DNA from: Shewanella fidelis ATCC BAA-318
Lineage (GTDB): Bacteria; Pseudomonadota; Gammaproteobacteria; Enterobacterales; Shewanellaceae
Length of the DNA stretch: 64,000 bases
Assembly: GCF_000518605.1 (NCBI RefSeq)
Contig: NZ_JADX01000004.1
Span: 470,885 to 534,884, forward strand
Reading direction: 5' to 3'
Under the pieces are notes generated by a model. The model searched no databases, was not told the DNA's origin, and saw only the letters and a list, made by a program, of their open reading frames with translations. Below are positions 1 through 9,131 of this stretch, piece by piece; position 1 is the first letter of the stretch; every line of letters starts with the position of its first letter. The translations under genes were made by a program, and so were the position numbers.

Positions 1-1
1 T

Positions 2-646
2 AATTCGCAAGGATTAAATGACAGCCTTAAGCAACTTTCAAGTTTGTATCCATTTTCTATTTTGCTGAACAAGCTTTATTGGCCTTGGTTGCGGTGCGTA
101 GACAGCATACTCGAACAGCGTTTAGATGGTGCAGTGATCGAGTCTTGGCTTGTTGATGAGCTGGCATTTTATATTGCCCAAAAACGTCGCTTCGATAAGA
201 AGGGGACGCCTAAATCTCCTATAAAGCCTGCGTTATTGGTGGCGCTTGAGCGCACAGACAAATGGTCCCCTTTGCTATTATCGGCAGAGTTAAGTTCCTA
301 TGGCGTCGAGCATCAACTGATAAGGCTCACCGATATTAAGTTGCTGTATTTGTTAGTGCATAGACTCAACATACGTCAGCTGTTTATCGCACCCCATGTA
401 CAATCTAGCGCGGCAGACATTCGTCAATATCAAGCTTTGCTGCAGCAGCTTTCTCAGCCTGCACCTCAAGACAATCAAAGCTTAGCCGAGGCGACTGAGT
501 TGCAAGTGGTAAACGTTCATTTTGTCGGTATTCACGCAAATACCGTTAATCAGCAACTCGGACGCCAACGTGATTCTGTCGCTGAGTTATTGAGAAGTGA
601 AGGTGCAATTGAGACTGACGAGCACCACGGGGGTAACAATGTCTAG
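2..646 (+). CDS. C-terminal part of a probable MerR-family regulator (cut by left edge)
   Basis: The reading frame is open to the left edge, so this is the 3' end of a longer gene; the first base belongs to the previous codon. About 214 residues are visible. They contain an alternating helix/strand region but no helix-turn-helix, which would lie upstream, and no cobalamin-binding DxHxxG motif. The stop overlaps the photolyase start by 8 bases, so the two are almost certainly co-transcribed. In related marine gammaproteobacteria a MerR-type (LitR-like) regulator precedes photolyase and fatty-acid-modification genes. The family call rests mainly on that context and is inference; it could be another regulator. 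Confidence 0.5.
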   Translation, partial: NSQGLNDSLKQLSSLYPFSILLNKLYWPWLRCVDSILEQRLDGAVIESWLVDELAFYIAQKRRFDKKGTPKSPIKPALLVALERTDKWSPLLLSAELSSYGVEHQLIRLTDIKLLYLLVHRLNIRQLFIAPHVQSSAADIRQYQALLQQLSQPAPQDNQSLAEATELQVVNVHFVGIHANTVNQQLGRQRDSVAELLRSEGAIETDEHHGGNNV

Positions 647-2168
647 GGAACAACAAAGTCACAATAGTCTGATGTGGTTTCGTCAAGATCTACGCTTACA
701 AGATAATCAGGCTTTAGTTGCTGCTTGTGAGCATGCGCAGCAATTAAGCCTGAGGGGAGGGGAGCAGGCTAGCGGTAAAGTACGAGCGCTATTTTTTGCC
801 ACTCCCAAGCAATGGCAGCAACATGATGTCGCCCCAATACAGATAGATTTCATTGAAAGGCAGTTAAATGTTATCGCTCATGAGTTGGCTGAGCTCGGCA
901 TACCGTTTGATGTCATCCATGTTGCTGACTTTGACGAAGTGCCTGCGCTGTTAGCGCAATATCTCGACTATTGGCAAATAGAGCAAGTGTTTGCCAGTAG
1001 CGAACCTGAGTTTAATGAGCGTCAACGTGATAGAAAGGTGCTCGCCAGCGGGATCAAGCTCAAGCTGTTTAGCCAGCACTGCTACCTTACCCCCCTATCT
1101 GTGCGTAATCTAGCGGGTGATATGTATAAGGTGTTTACGCCTTTTGCTAAAAAGTGGCGTGATATTGCGAAGCAAACTCCAGTCAGCACAGTTGCAAAAC
1201 CTACAGCGGTCGCTGAGCCTTTACCATTGCCGAGTGCAATAGAACTACGCTATCAAAAGCGCTGCAGCGATGGTTGGCAGGTAGGTGAGGCTGCGGCACA
1301 TAAACAGTTACGTCAGTTTGCTAGGAGTAAAGTTTATGATTATCAAGCTGTACGTGACTTTCCTGCTATTGATGGCACCAGCCAAATTTCTGCCTATCTT
1401 GCTATCGGTATATTAAGTCCTGCGCAATGTTTGCAAGCGTTACTTGGCTATTATCCAGAAGCGCTGGTAGATGATGATAGCCCCGGTCGATGTTGGCTAA
1501 ATGAGTTGATTTGGCGAGAGTTTTATCGGCATCTATTGATTGCTTTTCCAAGCTTATCCAAGGGAGCAAACTTTAATCGGTTAGCCGATCATGTTGCTTG
1601 GCGTAATGATCCACAAGAGTTTCAAGCTTGGTGTGAAGGTCGCACGGGTTATCCCTTGGTAGATGCGGCTATGCGTCAGCTAAATCAAACGGGCTGGATG
1701 CATAACCGATTACGCATGGTGACAGCGAGTTTTTTAACTAAGCACTTATTAGTTGATTGGCGTTGGGGCGAGCGTTACTTCAAACAAAACCTTATTGATG
1801 GTGATTTAGCAGCGAATAACGGCGGTTGGCAATGGTCTGCTGGAACTGGTTGTGATGCTCAGCCCTATTTTAGAGTGTTTAACCCTATATCTCAGTGTGA
1901 GAAGTTTGATCCTACAGGGGAGTTCATCCGTAAGTATCTACCAGAGCTGGATGGAGTGGATTTAAAGTTAATTCATAAACTTAAAATACCCTTTCAAGCT
2001 CAGCTTTTCGGTTGCGTAAGCTATTTTTCACCTATAGTTGAGCATAAGTTCGCAAGAAGCAGAGCCATTGCTCAATTGTCTGTTATGAAACGAGGTGCGA
2101 CAACATCTCAAGCAACCGCTAACAACTCATCTCAACGAGTGCAGCAGACAAATACAGTCAACGCCTAG
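639..2168 (+). CDS. phrB: Deoxyribodipyrimidine photolyase (DNA photolyase)
   Basis: This is a flavoenzyme that uses blue light to split cyclobutane pyrimidine dimers in DNA. The 509-residue product starts at ATG 639, 5 bases after a GGGGG ribosome-binding site; an in-frame upstream codon at 597 lacks such a site. The N-terminal antenna/Rossmann domain begins with the family hallmark LMWFRQDLRLQDN near residues 11-23. The C-terminal FAD-binding region holds the conserved stretch GDLAANNGGWQWSAGTG near residues 387-403, followed by YFRVFNP. The length is slightly above that of E. coli PhrB. It is the second visible gene of a long operon. Whether it is a CPD photolyase or a cryptochrome-like relative cannot be settled by eye, but the class I photolyase pattern is strong. 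Confidence 0.95.
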   Translation: MSREQQSHNSLMWFRQDLRLQDNQALVAACEHAQQLSLRGGEQASGKVRALFFATPKQWQQHDVAPIQIDFIERQLNVIAHELAELGIPFDVIHVADFDEVPALLAQYLDYWQIEQVFASSEPEFNERQRDRKVLASGIKLKLFSQHCYLTPLSVRNLAGDMYKVFTPFAKKWRDIAKQTPVSTVAKPTAVAEPLPLPSAIELRYQKRCSDGWQVGEAAAHKQLRQFARSKVYDYQAVRDFPAIDGTSQISAYLAIGILSPAQCLQALLGYYPEALVDDDSPGRCWLNELIWREFYRHLLIAFPSLSKGANFNRLADHVAWRNDPQEFQAWCEGRTGYPLVDAAMRQLNQTGWMHNRLRMVTASFLTKHLLVDWRWGERYFKQNLIDGDLAANNGGWQWSAGTGCDAQPYFRVFNPISQCEKFDPTGEFIRKYLPELDGVDLKLIHKLKIPFQAQLFGCVSYFSPIVEHKFARSRAIAQLSVMKRGATTSQATANNSSQRVQQTNTVNA

Positions 2169-2194
2169 GCGGACTTAGATAAGGAGATTTTTGG

Positions 2195-2677
2195 ATGACA
2201 GTGAATGTTGATGTATTACCGTCTCAAGTGTCGGCAGATGATGCTGTAGGTGTTGAGCATGCGTTAGTAGAGCGCTTCGTATCTTTATATCAACGATTGA
2301 ATAAAGACAACTTACATCTGCTATCAGAGATCTACAGTGAAGACATTGAGTTTAGTGATCCCCTGCATCAGGTCTCAGGTTTACCAGCGTTGACTCAATA
2401 CTTCGCTGCAATGTATCACAACGTTGCTTCAATTAAATTCGACATTCATCAGGTTATTCACGCTCAAGGTGCTGCCACGTTGCAGTGGACGATGACTTTC
2501 ACTCACGGCAAATTAAATGGTGGGCAGCCGATAAGCCTTGAGGGCGTGAGCATGTTAGCGTTAAAAGACAAAGTTTATCGCCATCAAGACTTTTTTGATC
2601 TAGGCAGTATGTTATATGAACACATCCCGCTAATTGGAAGCTTGGTGAAGCGAATAAAAGCGAGGGCTTCACAATGA
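2195..2677 (+). CDS. NTF2-like (SnoaL-type) nuclear transport factor 2 family protein
   Basis: A 160-residue protein with the pattern of a small NTF2/SnoaL alpha+beta barrel: an N-terminal helix containing FVSLYQRL, then IYSEDIEFSDPLHQVSG, then strands with QWTMTFTH and a C-terminal DLGSMLYEHIPLIG. Family members are ligand-binding or isomerase-like folds; no substrate can be assigned here. The start has a good AAGGAG site 9 bases upstream. Its stop overlaps the next start in an ATGA arrangement, so it is translationally coupled to the short-chain dehydrogenase. It is a regular companion of photolyase and DUF1365 genes in marine gammaproteobacteria. Confidence 0.8.
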   Translation: MTVNVDVLPSQVSADDAVGVEHALVERFVSLYQRLNKDNLHLLSEIYSEDIEFSDPLHQVSGLPALTQYFAAMYHNVASIKFDIHQVIHAQGAATLQWTMTFTHGKLNGGQPISLEGVSMLALKDKVYRHQDFFDLGSMLYEHIPLIGSLVKRIKARASQ

Positions 2678-3516
2678 ACACTTGCGCTAAACGTGTGTTA
2701 ATAACTGGCGCTAGTTCAGGCATTGGTTTGCAATTGGCTCAAGATTACCTTGCAGATGGCTGGCAGGTGTATGCCTGTGGTCGTAACCCGCAAGCTTTGT
2801 CGCAATTAGCTGGCGCTGAAAGGCTGTTATTTGATGTCACTGATAATGAGCAAGTGCAGGCGCAAGCAAAAGCGTTAACTGCAAAAGGCGTTAACAGCTT
2901 TGACTTAGTGATATTGAATGCAGGAAGCTGCGAATATATCGACGACGCAAAACAGTTTGATGCAGAGCTGTTTGAGCGAGTGATCCGTACTAATTTAATC
3001 GCCATGGGCTATTGTTTGGCGGCATTTACGCCACTCATTAAAGCTGGTGGTCGTTTAGGCTTAATGGGGTCAAGTGCAGTGTATTTACCCTTCCCTAGAG
3101 CTGAGGCTTATGGTGCATCAAAAGCCGGTGTGCAATATTTAGCAAGCAGTTTAGCCATTGATTTGAAGCCTCACAATATTGGGGTCAGTGTGATTTGTCC
3201 TGGCTTTGTTAAAACCCCCTTAACCGATAAAAATGACTTTGCGATGCCGATGCGCCTGAGCAGTGAACAGGCCTCAAACGCTATTCGTCAAGGCTTAGCC
3301 AAAGGCGTTCGAGAGATCCATTTCCCTAAACGTTTTACATTGTTACTTAAATTGATCTCGCTGTTGCCGTTTAGTTGGTGGCAGCGAATTAATCAACCAA
3401 AGGCTGTGCAGGCAAATAGCGACTCTCAACAGCTAAAAGCTGCAAAGCCAAGCCCGCAAGCTCAAGATAATCACCAAAAACATCAGCCAGAAGAAGCGAA
3501 TAAGGTGTCTCAATGA
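2674..3516 (+). CDS. SDR-family NAD(P)-dependent oxidoreductase
   Basis: A classical short-chain dehydrogenase of 280 residues. The cofactor motif TGASSGIG is at residues 11-18, an NAG motif (LNAGS) lies near residue 87, the catalytic serine is in MGSSAVY, and the YxxxK pair is Y146/K150 in YGASKAG. The C-terminal 40 residues are a hydrophilic, Gln/Lys-rich tail that SDRs do not normally have. It probably reduces or oxidises a hydroxyl/keto group on a lipid-type substrate, judging from its neighbours, but the substrate is unknown. ATGA overlaps on both sides place it firmly inside the operon. Confidence 0.9.
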   Translation: MNTCAKRVLITGASSGIGLQLAQDYLADGWQVYACGRNPQALSQLAGAERLLFDVTDNEQVQAQAKALTAKGVNSFDLVILNAGSCEYIDDAKQFDAELFERVIRTNLIAMGYCLAAFTPLIKAGGRLGLMGSSAVYLPFPRAEAYGASKAGVQYLASSLAIDLKPHNIGVSVICPGFVKTPLTDKNDFAMPMRLSSEQASNAIRQGLAKGVREIHFPKRFTLLLKLISLLPFSWWQRINQPKAVQANSDSQQLKAAKPSPQAQDNHQKHQPEEANKVSQ

Positions 3517-4793
3517 ATATGGTCGAAAACAATAAGCAGCGTAAACGGATCGCAATCGTCGGTACAGGCATCTCTGGCTTGACTTGCGCGCATATTTTGT
3601 CGCAAAAGCATGAGGTAACCGTATTCGAAGCTAATGATTATATTGGCGGTCACACAGCAACAGTTGATGTTAACGTGGAGGGAAAAGATTACGCTATCGA
3701 TACTGGTTTTATCGTATTTAACGACCGAACTTATCCTAGATTTGAACAGTTACTGGCTAGGCTTAATGTTAAACCATTAGCGACCGAAATGAGCTTTAGT
3801 GTGCATAACGCCATTACCGGACTGGAATACAATGGCAACACCATATCTAGCCTGTTTGCGCAGAAACGCAACCTATTTAGACCGAAGTTTTGGTCGCTTA
3901 TTTTAGAAATTTTACGTTTTAATAAACTGTGTAAGCAAGCCTTTGCTGATGACAAGTATGAGTTTCAAACCTTAGGAGAGTTGTTGGATAGAAAAGGTTT
4001 TAGCGACTTTTTCAGTCAGCATTACATTTTGCCTATGGGCGCCGCGATTTGGTCTTCGAGCATTGATGATATGCGCGCGTTTTCGTTGCGCTTTTTTATC
4101 CAGTTTTTCCAAAATCACGGACTGTTGAACATAGCTGATAGGCCGCAGTGGTATGTGCTTCAAGGTGGTTCTCGTAGTTATATTCCCGATCTAATTGCAC
4201 CGTTTAAAGAGCAAATACAGCTCAATAGCCCTGTCACGGCGATAACGCGCGAAAATGATGCCGTGCAACTGCAAGTTAACGCAGGTGAGTGGCAAGAGTT
4301 TGATGAAGTGGTCTTGGCTTGTCATAGCGACCAAGCGTTAGCAATGCTAAATGATGCCAGCAAGAATGAGCAAAATGTATTAGGAAAGCTTGCCTACCAA
4401 AATAATGAAGTTGTACTGCACACTGACGAGAACTTAATGCCTCAGCGTCCTGCTGCATGGGCTAGCTGGAATTACCGCTTAGATGGCGACACCGCCAAGC
4501 AAGCTTCTGTTACTTACAATATGAATATTTTGCAGCGTTTACCTGCTAATGCACCAACATTTTGTGTGACATTAAATCAATCAGAGTTGATCTCACCTAG
4601 CAAGGTATTACGTACATTTAACTATGCGCACCCAGTTTTCAACGAAGACAGTATGCAAGCACAGTCACAGCGCGATTTAATTTCAGGTGTCAAGCATACT
4701 CATTTCGCTGGAGCTTATTGGTATAACGGATTCCATGAAGATGGAGTGCACAGTGCATTTGATGTATGTGAAGCATTCGGGATGCGCCTATGA
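3513..4793 (+). CDS. FAD-dependent amine oxidase-like oxidoreductase
   Basis: The 426-residue product carries an N-terminal FAD-binding Rossmann motif (GTGISG, residues 17-22) and the following acidic [14 protein letters not shown] stretch. The C-terminal [19 protein letters not shown] is the second FAD-contact region of the NAD(P)-binding-8/amine-oxidase superfamily. Members of this subgroup sit beside DUF1365 and cyclopropane synthase-like genes in many proteobacteria. In Rhodobacter the homologous group has been linked to fatty-acid modification under singlet-oxygen control. I infer a role in desaturating or oxidising acyl chains made by the downstream methyltransferase, not amine oxidation. 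It is coupled by ATGA overlaps to both neighbours. Confidence 0.85.
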   Translation: MNMVENNKQRKRIAIVGTGISGLTCAHILSQKHEVTVFEANDYIGGHTATVDVNVEGKDYAIDTGFIVFNDRTYPRFEQLLARLNVKPLATEMSFSVHNAITGLEYNGNTISSLFAQKRNLFRPKFWSLILEILRFNKLCKQAFADDKYEFQTLGELLDRKGFSDFFSQHYILPMGAAIWSSSIDDMRAFSLRFFIQFFQNHGLLNIADRPQWYVLQGGSRSYIPDLIAPFKEQIQLNSPVTAITRENDAVQLQVNAGEWQEFDEVVLACHSDQALAMLNDASKNEQNVLGKLAYQNNEVVLHTDENLMPQRPAAWASWNYRLDGDTAKQASVTYNMNILQRLPANAPTFCVTLNQSELISPSKVLRTFNYAHPVFNEDSMQAQSQRDLISGVKHTHFAGAYWYNGFHEDGVHSAFDVCEAFGMRL

Positions 4794-5563
4794 GTCGTGC
4801 ACCGCTAGATACAGACGAGTTTATAAGCGGTGTTTATATTGGCAATGTCGCTCACAAGCGCTATCAGCCAAGTAAGCATGCGTTTAATTACTCGATGGTA
4901 ATGTTAGGTATAGATCTCGATGAGCTAGAACGATTAGAAACGGTCAGTCGGGTGTTTTCGTCAAAGCGTTTAGCACCGCTTAGGTTTAAGCAGACAGATT
5001 ATCTATCTCAGGATGCAGATACACTCGCGGATGATTTAAAAACCCGAGTCTTGCTTAAAGTTAAACTGCTAGGCGGTTTTGAAGCTTGCAACCGCGTGGT
5101 GTTTGTTGGTCAAGTGCGCCATTTTGGCATCTATTTTAGTCCGATAAATTGCTTTTTTTGTTATCAAAATGATGAGCCCAAATACTTACTTGCAGAAGTA
5201 AGCAATACACCATGGAATGAGCGCCATTATTATTTGGTTGATCTTGAAAATACTCAACCAACACAGAAGGCCTTTCATGTTTCACCGTTTATGGACTTAA
5301 ACATGAAATATATCTGGCGGGTGACGGCACCTGCGGCAAAAGTCAGAGTTGGTATTGAAAATCGCAGTAGCGAAAAGCTATTCGACGCTAATTTGAGTTT
5401 AGTTAAACAACAAATCAGCGGTAAAAGTTTACGAGCCATGCTAGTTAACTTCCCACTAATGACATTAAAGATCGTCCAAGGGATTTATTGGCAAGCATTA
5501 AAACTATTTATTAAACGAGTGCCCTTTATTGGTCACCCAGGAAAGCCAGCGGAGAAAATATAA
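4790..5563 (+). CDS. DUF1365 family protein
   Basis: The 257 residues match the DUF1365 pattern: an N-terminal [21 protein letters not shown], a central [15 protein letters not shown] and the block [16 protein letters not shown], then [13 protein letters not shown]. No catalytic mechanism is established that I can see from sequence. The family is found almost only with amine-oxidase-like and cyclopropane-synthase-like genes, as here, which points to membrane lipid modification. Its start overlaps the preceding stop (ATGA), and its TAATG junction overlaps the next gene by one base, so all three products are probably made in step. Confidence 0.9.
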   Translation: MSRAPLDTDEFISGVYIGNVAHKRYQPSKHAFNYSMVMLGIDLDELERLETVSRVFSSKRLAPLRFKQTDYLSQDADTLADDLKTRVLLKVKLLGGFEACNRVVFVGQVRHFGIYFSPINCFFCYQNDEPKYLLAEVSNTPWNERHYYLVDLENTQPTQKAFHVSPFMDLNMKYIWRVTAPAAKVRVGIENRSSEKLFDANLSLVKQQISGKSLRAMLVNFPLMTLKIVQGIYWQALKLFIKRVPFIGHPGKPAEKI

Positions 5564-6816
5564 TGGAAGATATCACCACAAAACATAATCTGACTGCTGA
5601 GCGTTTGCCTGATAGCCTTGCAAGAAAGCTTCTATTGGGTGTACTGCCAGGGTTAGCGCAAGGGCATCTATGCTTGATTGACGGCGATAAAAGCTATGAA
5701 TTTGGCAGTAAAAAATCTGAGCTACACGCAACCATTGTGGTGCATAACCCGCGCTTTTACCGTCAAGTATTGTTGTCTGGTTCGATTGGGGCTGGCGAGG
5801 CGTTTATCCAAGCACATTGGTCAAGCCCAGATCTTACCAAAGTAGTGCAGCTGTTTGCCTGTAACCTACCCTTGCTTGATAAACTGGAACAAAAGTTATC
5901 TTGGCTGACCGCACCTTTTAGTCGGGTTGCTCATTTATTGAATCGTAATACCCAAGAGGGATCTAAACGTAATATTTTAGCTCACTATGATTTGGGTAAT
6001 CAGATGTATGAGCAGTTCTTAGATAAAGACATGCTTTATTCAAGCGCGATCTATCCTCATTGCGGCGCAACGCTAGATGAAGCGCAGCAACATAAACTTA
6101 AAACCATTTGTGAGCGTTTAGATTTAAGCCCCGGACAAAGTCTACTGGAAGTGGGGACTGGTTGGGGCGCGTTGGCAATATATGCAGCAAAGCACTATGG
6201 CGTAAAAGTGACTACCACAACGATATCCGATGCCCAGTATGAATATGCCAAACAACGGGTTGAACAAGAAGGTTTGCAAGATTCAATCACCTTACTTAAA
6301 GATGATTATCGGATTTTAGGCGGTGAATATGATCGGGTGGTATCGATCGAAATGATCGAAGCTGTGGGTCATGAATATCTAGCTGGCTTTTTCAAAAAAC
6401 TACAAAGTGTACTTAAGCCAAATGGACGCCTGCTGATCCAAGCAATTACTATTGCCGATCAGCGCTATGATAGCTACCGTAAAGGTGCTGACTTTATTCA
6501 ACGTTACATTTTTCCTGGTGGCTGCTTACCTTCGGTAACGCGCATGTCTAATGAGTTAACTAAGCACACCGATTTCGTCACTTGGTCAGTGGATGATATG
6601 GGGCTGGATTACGCCAAAACACTCAAAGATTGGCACGATAACTTTGATGCCGCATTACCAAAAATCAAGGCGCTTGGATACGGAGATGACTTTATCCGCA
6701 TGTGGAAGTTTTACCTAAGCTATTGCGAGGGGGGCTTTTTAGAAAGAACCACCAGTGCAGTACATTTAGTTGCAGTGCGTCCACAGTATCGTTTGCACCA
6801 AACCAATAACACATAG
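5563..6816 (+). CDS. cfa: Cyclopropane-fatty-acyl-phospholipid synthase-like SAM methyltransferase
   Basis: A 417-residue member of the mycolic acid/cyclopropane synthase family, which transfers the methyl group of S-adenosylmethionine to the double bond of phospholipid acyl chains. The SAM motif LLEVGTGWG is near residues 193-201. The family blocks HYDLGN (upstream), MLYSSAIYP, SIEMIEAVGHEYL and FIQRYIFPGGCLPS are all present. It is longer than E. coli Cfa (382 residues). The context with DUF1365 and an FAD oxidase suggests it could make methylated or furan-type acyl chains rather than simple cyclopropanes. That alternative is inference from the operon; the methyltransferase family itself is certain. 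Confidence 0.92.
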   Translation: MEDITTKHNLTAERLPDSLARKLLLGVLPGLAQGHLCLIDGDKSYEFGSKKSELHATIVVHNPRFYRQVLLSGSIGAGEAFIQAHWSSPDLTKVVQLFACNLPLLDKLEQKLSWLTAPFSRVAHLLNRNTQEGSKRNILAHYDLGNQMYEQFLDKDMLYSSAIYPHCGATLDEAQQHKLKTICERLDLSPGQSLLEVGTGWGALAIYAAKHYGVKVTTTTISDAQYEYAKQRVEQEGLQDSITLLKDDYRILGGEYDRVVSIEMIEAVGHEYLAGFFKKLQSVLKPNGRLLIQAITIADQRYDSYRKGADFIQRYIFPGGCLPSVTRMSNELTKHTDFVTWSVDDMGLDYAKTLKDWHDNFDAALPKIKALGYGDDFIRMWKFYLSYCEGGFLERTTSAVHLVAVRPQYRLHQTNNT

Positions 6817-6835
6817 TTGATAGAGGCATCAAACT

Positions 6836-7339
6836 ATGATGATGGCCAAAAGTAACCGATTAACTCAGTCACATTTAGCCCTTATCAATCTGCTTATGTT
6901 TCAAGCGGTTTGGTGGCTATCTGTGTTATATCAAAACCAGTCGCTGTGGTTGAGTGTAAGTCTGCTATTGGTGCATTTTGCGATTTCTAGTGATGTGCGC
7001 CAAGACGTGAGTTTAATCCTAAAAATTGCATTGTTTGGTTTTGCTTTTGACTGTGTGTTGATGTTTGTTGGTGTGTTTCAGTTCCAGCAATTTCCTTTCT
7101 GGCTGCTAGCAATTTGGTGCCACTTTGCTATTTCATTGCGTTATAGCTTGGCTTTCACACAAAAACTGAGCTGGCAAATAAATGCGATTCTTGGTGGTGT
7201 ATTTGGCTGTTTAAGCTATCTAGCTGGAGCGCGATTTGAAGCGGTCTTGTTACCGCTTGAGTTATTGTCTAGTGCATTGATCCTGTTCTTTGTCTGGCTC
7301 GTAATGTTCCCTATGTTTGTTCATGTCAGTCATGCTTAA
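6836..7339 (+). CDS. DUF2878 family inner-membrane protein
   Basis: A 167-residue hydrophobic protein with about four to five predicted membrane spans, for example LINLLMFQAVWWLSVLY near residues 17-33 and LILFFVWLVMFPMFV at the C-terminus. Tryptophan-rich segments and overall pattern resemble DUF2878. Three consecutive ATG codons start the frame; a GAGG element lies upstream, so the exact first codon is uncertain. It sits 20 bases after the methyltransferase gene and 34 before the next, within the operon. Its function is unknown; an assisting role in membrane lipid modification is only a contextual guess. Confidence 0.75.
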   Translation: MMMAKSNRLTQSHLALINLLMFQAVWWLSVLYQNQSLWLSVSLLLVHFAISSDVRQDVSLILKIALFGFAFDCVLMFVGVFQFQQFPFWLLAIWCHFAISLRYSLAFTQKLSWQINAILGGVFGCLSYLAGARFEAVLLPLELLSSALILFFVWLVMFPMFVHVSHA

Positions 7340-7372
7340 CCCAAAGCCACTGATAGCAAGGGGAGTTTTATC

Positions 7373-8020
7373 ATGGATGTTCAACCGGCCAACTCTCGGC
7401 TCTACTTTGACTACGTTAAGACAACGTTGTACGGATTGACAACTGCACTGGCGTTGATAAGTACTGCTGAAGCAAAAATAGTACAAGAGCTTACAGAGCA
7501 ATTGCCGCAGGCTAACTCTTCGAGTATCAAGTTTGTTGCTCAATCGGCTTCAACGTCTTCATTTGAGCGCAAAGATCCAGTGTTTAAAGAGGTTGGTCGC
7601 GGTGAAATGCAGTGGTGGTGGTTTTCGCTTTATCGAGCCAGACTACTTACCTTGGATGGCGATTATAGCTCAGGTGAGTATCCGGTGATGCTCGACATTG
7701 AGTATTATCAAGATATTCCTAGCGCTCGTTTGGTTGAGGCGACACTCGATCAATGGCAACACATAGGGGTGAGTGAACAAGATCAACAACAGTGGCTATC
7801 AGCTATTAGTGCTGTTTGGCCGGATGTGACTGAGGGAGATAGCTTGTCGCTAAAGGTAATTAGTCCTGACTCGAGCCAATTTTATTTTAATGGCGAACCT
7901 TTGGCAGAGCCGTTACCAAAGGGTTTTAGTAACGATTTTCTAGCAATCTGGCTATCGGAACAAACAAGTCGCCCTGAGCTTAGAAAGCAATTATTAGGAG
8001 AGCTAGCATGCGACTGTTGA
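7373..8020 (+). CDS. Chalcone isomerase-like protein
   Basis: A 215-residue protein whose central part has the bacterial chalcone-isomerase-like pattern: VGRGEMQWWWFSLYRARLLT, MLDIEYYQDIPSARLVEAT, LSLKVISPDSSQFYFNGEPL and the C-terminal FLAIWLSEQTSRPELRKQLL. Bacterial members have a fatty-acid-binding-type fold and no proven isomerase activity; fatty-acid binding would fit this operon. A hydrophobic stretch near residues 20-35 may be an export signal (TTALALISTAEA followed by K). The start has an AAGGGGAG site. Its 3' end overlaps the lipoprotein gene by 13 bases, indicating co-translation. Confidence 0.75.
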   Translation: MDVQPANSRLYFDYVKTTLYGLTTALALISTAEAKIVQELTEQLPQANSSSIKFVAQSASTSSFERKDPVFKEVGRGEMQWWWFSLYRARLLTLDGDYSSGEYPVMLDIEYYQDIPSARLVEATLDQWQHIGVSEQDQQQWLSAISAVWPDVTEGDSLSLKVISPDSSQFYFNGEPLAEPLPKGFSNDFLAIWLSEQTSRPELRKQLLGELACDC

Positions 8021-8568
8021 GCACCCTTGTAAACCGAGTCGTAAAACTGCTTTTCGCTGCAGTTGTTTTGTCACTAGTGACTGCATGTTCTAGCTCAGAC
8101 ATTAATGATTATCAGGGGACGACCCCAAATTTAGATCTAAAAACCTTTTTTGATGGCAAGCTGACTGCTCATGGCACAGTTCAGGACTTTAGCGGTAAAG
8201 TGACTAGACGTTTTACCGTTGAGATGTTGGCAAGTTGGCAAGGCAATCAAGGTGAGATCAAAGAGTGGTTTGTTTATGACGATGGTGAAAAGCAGATCCG
8301 AATTTGGAATATAACCGATCTTGGTAACGGCAATTACACTGGCACGGCCAATGATATTTTAGGTCAAGCTAAGGGACAAGCCGTTGGAATGGCATTGCAA
8401 TGGCAATATGAAATGTTGCTCCCTGTTGATGACACTGAGTACCAAGTAGCCTTTGACGATTGGATGTTTTTAGTTGACGAAAACACCATTATTAATCGCA
8501 GTGACATTATCAAATTTGGTATTACAGTGGCTGAAGTCACTTTAGTGATAAGCAAAGTTAACGATTAA
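8008..8568 (+). CDS. DUF3833 family lipoprotein
   Basis: The 186-residue product has a lipoprotein signal with lipobox LVTAC, the acylated cysteine being residue 27. The mature part shows DUF3833 features: LKTFFDGKLTAHGTVQDFSGKVTRRF and the C-terminal DWMFLVDENTIINRSDIIKFG. It is predicted to be anchored in the outer membrane facing the periplasm. It is the last gene of the photolyase-lipid operon, with an AGGAG site inside the 3' end of the chalcone-isomerase-like gene. Biochemical function is not known; linkage to DUF2878 and Cfa-like genes is recurrent in related bacteria. Confidence 0.85.
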   Translation: MRLLSTLVNRVVKLLFAAVVLSLVTACSSSDINDYQGTTPNLDLKTFFDGKLTAHGTVQDFSGKVTRRFTVEMLASWQGNQGEIKEWFVYDDGEKQIRIWNITDLGNGNYTGTANDILGQAKGQAVGMALQWQYEMLLPVDDTEYQVAFDDWMFLVDENTIINRSDIIKFGITVAEVTLVISKVND

Positions 8569-8743
8569 CAAAGTGTACGATTTAGGACTTGAGTAGATGT
8601 TCACTGTTTTGATTGCTTTGCTAACTACAACTGCTTGCATAGCTGGTGAAATTTAGCTGAGTGCTTTAGCTAATATGGTTTATATCTAATGGAATAGCCA
8701 ACAAGCAGCAAAAGCCTGAGTAAAGCAATTAAGTCACTACGGT

Positions 8744-8772
8744 TTCGTAGCAAGACTCACCCTTGCTACGAA
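8744..8772. repeat. Perfect inverted repeat between convergent genes
   Basis: TTCGTAGCAAG is repeated in inverse orientation as CTTGCTACGAA with a 7-base loop, lying between the 3' ends of the DUF3833 gene and the convergent hypothetical gene. An 11-bp stem would fold strongly in RNA from either strand. There is no T-tract on either side, so it may be a 3'-end stabiliser or a weak bidirectional terminator. Confidence 0.6.
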
Positions 8773-8786
8773 TTAAGCTTGATTGA

Positions 8787-9131
8787 TTAAGACACTTTTT
8801 TACTATTATCAACCTGTTTTTTGTCATAGTATTCAAATGGAAATACATTTCTAATACGTTGAGCGATACCATCACTGACGTTAGCCGAGATATGTAAACG
8901 TACTCCATTAAGCTTTTCAGCTCTTACCGTGCAAGTGAGTTTATTTGACTTGGCGATAGCGCGGCACTCTTTGGCAAATTTTTCTGGAATTTTGCCTTTG
9001 TGGGAATCGAGTCGCCCCTCTTTAAAGTGCATCTCAAATATCGTTAATCCTTTTTTACCGCTAAAAATAAGCTTATAAATAATAAATACCGCAACAGCAA
9101 TAAACACAATTTTGAGTAGGGTAGGAGTCAT
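8787..9131 (-). CDS. Hypothetical single-span membrane protein
   Basis: The 114-residue product begins with an N-terminal hydrophobic anchor (LLKIVFIAVAVFIIYKLIF, about residues 5-23) followed by a basic segment and a soluble domain of about 85 residues. I do not recognise the domain. The start at 9131 is chosen because an AAGGAA site lies 6 bases upstream; a longer frame to 9176 has no such support. It is monocistronic, converging on the lipid operon. The soluble part contains two cysteines (KECRAI and LTCTVRAE), which could pair if it faces the periplasm. Confidence 0.6.
   Translation of the reverse strand: MTPTLLKIVFIAVAVFIIYKLIFSGKKGLTIFEMHFKEGRLDSHKGKIPEKFAKECRAIAKSNKLTCTVRAEKLNGVRLHISANVSDGIAQRIRNVFPFEYYDKKQVDNSKKVS

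Noticed and set aside
8597..8656. Nineteen-codon frame (MFTVLIALLTTTACIAGEI) after the DUF3833 gene
   Set aside because: It has a weak AGGACTTGAG element and looks like a tiny lipoprotein signal, but it is too short to support without conservation data.
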